A stretch of DNA of 34,711 nt from Paramecium sonneborni (Eukaryota; Ciliophora; Oligohymenophorea; Peniculida; Parameciidae): positions 895,885 to 930,595 of the forward strand of contig CAJJDN010000002.1 of assembly GCA_905182985.1 (NCBI GenBank), given 5' to 3'. Every line of letters starts with the position of its first letter. The stretch's first letter is position 1. This document shows positions 34,329 to 34,711 of the stretch, in pieces. Made by a program: the position numbers and the translations under genes. The notes beneath the pieces are model-generated. The model was given only the letters and a program-made list of their open reading frames with translations, did not search any database and had not been told where the DNA came from.

Positions 34329-34700
34329 TCAATATTATCCTCCTTTAAGCTTAAGTCTAACATAGAGTGTGCAATTATTTGTAAATCCTAAAAATTATAA
34401 TGTTCTGGCTTCATTTTATTATAGATTGGATCCATTTCCTAATTGATATTCTATAGTTTCTTCATATTGAGCTTGCATTCTTTGAGCAAATATTTACTCT
34501 TTAATTCCATTTACGAATACATTAAATGGAATTTCTGGATCAATAGATAATTGTAAATTTAAATTTGCTTATTATAGATTTACAACAACATTAACATTAA
34601 TTGCATGAGGTTAATCACTTCTCCCTTATTGTTATTAGTTATTCTAATCTAATAATTAATTCATTTATAAATTATTTTTAATATTAAATAAATCTTTCAT
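34329..34700 (-). CDS. Small ubiquitin-like protein ending GGQY
   Basis: One intronless frame of 123 residues starting MKDLFNIKNNLQMNQLL. After a Q-rich lead the core reads INVNVVVNLQQANLNLQLSI, a helix AQRMQAQYEETIEYQLGNGS, then LGFTNNCTLYVRLKLKGGQY. The final Gly-Gly (residues 120-121) is followed by only Gln-Tyr, as in precursors of ubiquitin-like modifiers that are trimmed before conjugation. The core matches the start of the gene at 31997-33482 almost word for word, so the two arose by local duplication. The gene at 15957-16313 shares the C-terminal pattern with lower similarity. An upstream in-frame extension is possible beyond the window edge. Confidence 0.65.
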
Positions 34701-34711
34701 CTCTCTTGGTT

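Noticed and set aside
1..34711. CRISPR array, rRNA, tRNA, insertion sequence or bacterial operon
   Set aside because: No spaced short repeats, conserved RNA stretches or transposase motifs were seen. Intron and codon usage are ciliate throughout.

Overview
This window is best explained as macronuclear DNA of a Paramecium-type ciliate. It is very AT-rich. Long reading frames appear only when TAA and TAG are read as glutamine and TGA is the sole stop. Inferred genes are interrupted by tiny introns of about 20-32 nt that mostly run GTA...TAG. I translated with that code and removed candidate introns by hand. For every gene called intact, the spliced length divides by three and ends at TGA. Standard-code reading finds almost nothing real here. 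The exact species cannot be read from the sequence.

Layout. 1-868 (+) is the 3' end of a coiled-coil gene with 84-bp tandem repeats. 1345-2139 (-) is a weak hypothetical gene. 2676-3508 (+) is an EF-hand protein. 3644-4935 (-) holds a calmodulin-like gene and a SAXO-like microtubule-binding candidate that overlap by 4 nt. 5344-10570 (-) is a large NACHT-WD40 gene broken by several frameshifts. 10845-13599 (-) holds a CEP19-like gene and a PTB/hnRNP-L-like RNA-binding gene with 46 glutamines, all coded by reassigned stop codons. 13655-15801 (-) is a coiled-coil protein. 15957-16313 (-) is a small ubiquitin-like protein. 16415-19577 (+) is a 1044-residue unknown, 19590-20475 (+) a Yippee/Mis18-like zinc protein, and 20638-23021 (+) a divergent kinesin. 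23061-24758 (-) is a membrane-anchored aspartic-protease-like protein.

24829-27037 holds two identical 1104-bp blocks separated by one N. This is probably an unmerged contig overlap rather than a real duplication. After a gene-poor stretch come a MORN-repeat protein (27538-28422, -), a coiled-coil protein (28570-30023, -), a Tul1/Dsc1-like transmembrane RING E3 ligase (30046-31680, -), a long protein with ubiquitin-like segments (31997-33482, -), a decayed stretch, and a small ubiquitin-like paralogue with Gly-Gly two residues before its end (34329-34700, -).

Several products fit ciliary or cytoskeletal work: calmodulin-like, SAXO-like, CEP19-like, kinesin, MORN and coiled-coil proteins. The most novel material is the set of ubiquitin-like proteins with Gly-Gly near the C-terminus in the same window as a RING E3 ligase, and the protease-like protein with both catalytic-loop glycines replaced. 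Gene packing is extreme, with same-strand gaps of 12, 20 and 22 nt. Family names rest on motifs read by eye; no database search was possible.
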